In this document: one piece after another, positions 62,855 to 64,000 of the stretch | How the letters are laid out: each line of letters begins with the position of its first letter | Position numbering within the stretch: the first letter of the stretch is position 1 | Source of the DNA: Roseibium polysiphoniae | GTDB lineage: Bacteria > Pseudomonadota > Alphaproteobacteria > Rhizobiales > Stappiaceae | Direction: 5' to 3' | Assembly: GCF_014842925.1 (NCBI RefSeq) | Contig: NZ_JACYXJ010000005.1 | Location: 62,001 to 126,000, forward strand | DNA length: 64,000 nt | Notes under the pieces: generated by a model | Told to the model about the DNA's origin: nothing | The model's input: the letters and a program-made list of their open reading frames with translations, nothing else | Database searches by the model: none | Translations under genes and position numbers: made by a program

Positions 62855-64000
62855 TGGCAGGGCCGGGCAGCAACTCCAATCCGAACGGCAAGTCGACGCC
62901 GTCGACAGAACCGTTCAAGCAGTCGGTCACCGGAACCATCCGGGCGATTGCCGGTGAGCCGGAGCTGGAGATCATCTTCTCCGGCGACCGTCCCGGCCTG
63001 TCCGGAGCGACCGCACGTCTGCCCGAGCCATCCCGCAAGCTGACGGCCGGCGAAGTTGCCGTGACCCGCGGCCTTGGCGATTCCATGGCCCTGAAAATTG
63101 CCTGCCACGACGCCAAGCTTCATGCCCGCAGGGCGCCGTCCGGTCCCGAAGCGCGCGCCATCTTTGAGGCTGTCGAACAGGCCCGATGCGATGCTGTCGG
63201 CTCAATCCGCATGGAAGGTGTGGCCGACAACATCTCCGCCATGCTCGACGACCGCTACAAGAAGGCCAATGCGCCAGAAGTGGTCAGCCGCGAGGAAGCG
63301 CCGCTTCAGGACGCCATCGCTCTCATGGTCCGCGAGCGCCTGACCGGCGCGCCGCCACCGCCGAGTGCGGCCAAACTGGTCGACATGTGGCGCGGCTGGA
63401 TCGAGGAAAAGGCTGCCAAGGATCTCGATCTTCTGACCACACGCGTCGAGGATCAGGAGAGCTTTGCCAAACAGGTCCATCAGCTGCTGACGTCCCTCGA
63501 GATGGCCGATGAAATCGGCGATCAGGATCAGGACGACGATCCGGACCAGAGCGAGGACGACGGCAACAACGACGAAGCGGAAACCGGCGGCGACAGCGAA
63601 GAGGACACCGGCGAACAGGAAGCGGCTCCCCAGGAAATGGAGATGTCGGGAGAAGAACAGGACGCGGGCGAGCAGGATGCCGCCGACAGCGAAATGGAAG
63701 ACTTCTCCGAAGACGACATGGCCGACGCCTCGGAAGAGTCCGGCGAAAGCGACCGGCAGGACATGCCGTTCTCCAACCGCGCGCCCACATCCGACTACAA
63801 GGTCTTCACCACCCAGTTCGACGAGACTGTCACCGCCGAAGATCTCTGCGACACGGCGGAGCTGGACCGGCTGCGCGGCTTCCTCGACAAGCAGCTGACC
63901 AACCTTCAAGGTGCCGTCGCGCGGCTCGCAAACCGACTGCAGCGCAAGTTGATGGCCCAGCAGAATCGGTCTTGGGATTTCGACCTGGAAGAAGGCATCC
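62855..64000 (+). CDS. cobT: Cobaltochelatase CobT subunit, N-terminal part
   Basis: The frame is open from the ATG at 62855 to the window edge (382 codons). It begins [17 protein letters not shown] and [20 protein letters not shown], followed by an extended acidic Asp/Glu-rich linker (about residues 215-305) typical of CobT, leading toward the C-terminal VWA metal-ion domain, which is outside. CobT acts with CobS as chaperone-like ATPase complex for CobN. Spacing behind cobS (TGAGGACCGC) indicates coupling. Confidence 0.95.

Overview
The window is about 64 kb of GC-rich, densely coding chromosome from an alphaproteobacterium, most likely a marine-type member of the Hyphomicrobiales such as the Stappiaceae (Roseibium/Labrenzia-like). 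This placement is an inference. It rests on the ethylmalonyl-CoA pathway genes (ccrA, ecm, mch), the aerobic cobaltochelatase pair cobS-cobT, the gpsA/YciI/EVE cluster, the aroK-aroB order, an IalB-family protein and a general alphaproteobacterial gene style. I saw no rRNA, tRNA, CRISPR array, prophage or complete insertion sequence.

Layout. 1-6.7 kb: the end of gpsA, a YciI/EVE/methyltransferase run, an M20 amidohydrolase, a membrane AlbA_2 protein, a TauE-type exporter and leuB. 6.7-13.6 kb: a chemoreceptor behind an AT-rich leader, an M24 peptidase/Asp-Glu racemase-fold pair, asd preceded by a threonine-codon-rich short ORF, and a TenA protein. 13.6-18.3 kb (minus strand): a bicarbonate module (SbtA-like transporter, SbtB-like PII protein, beta-carbonic anhydrase), a disordered small protein and typA. 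18.5-27.6 kb: MarR/MFS efflux pair, folP-folK, tspO, argG, and a TetR regulator divergent from a two-subunit molybdenum hydroxylase. 27.8-42.5 kb: DJ-1 and GlxA-type proteins, an alpha/beta hydrolase with two plausible starts, rlmN, ialB-like, an ECF sigma factor, SpoU methylase, quinone reductase, xthA, antiporter, GH25 lipoprotein, SH3 protein, an orphan solute-binding protein, a frameshifted map gene and a CAP lipoprotein. 42.5-56.3 kb: MscS-type channel, divergent ccrA/ecm, RidA, LysR, AGCS symporter with a divergent XRE regulator, a 1.3-kb gene-free region carrying paired hairpin repeats, mch and an HD-domain protein. 56.3-64 kb: xerD, a 47-residue membrane protein, aroK-aroB-CNNM/CorC protein, bolA, a J-domain protein, cobS and the first part of cobT.

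How the genes fit together. CcrA (reductive carboxylation), Ecm (B12-dependent mutase) and Mch are the signature enzymes of the ethylmalonyl-CoA route for acetyl-CoA assimilation. CobS and CobT insert cobalt during synthesis of the B12 that Ecm needs. The SbtA/SbtB/carbonic anhydrase module could supply inorganic carbon to carboxylases, although a direct link to CcrA is only a hypothesis.

Most notable observations: (1) a threonine-rich 40-codon leader ORF with good start signals just upstream of asd, looking like an attenuation leader; (2) the compact sbtA-sbtB-CA module; (3) four inverted hairpin doublets at 53.3-53.9 kb whose stems differ but stay base-paired between conserved ends; (4) a haloperoxidase-like hydrolase with a Tat-like signal added in front of an intact internal Shine-Dalgarno and ATG; (5) a single-base frameshift in an A tract of map.
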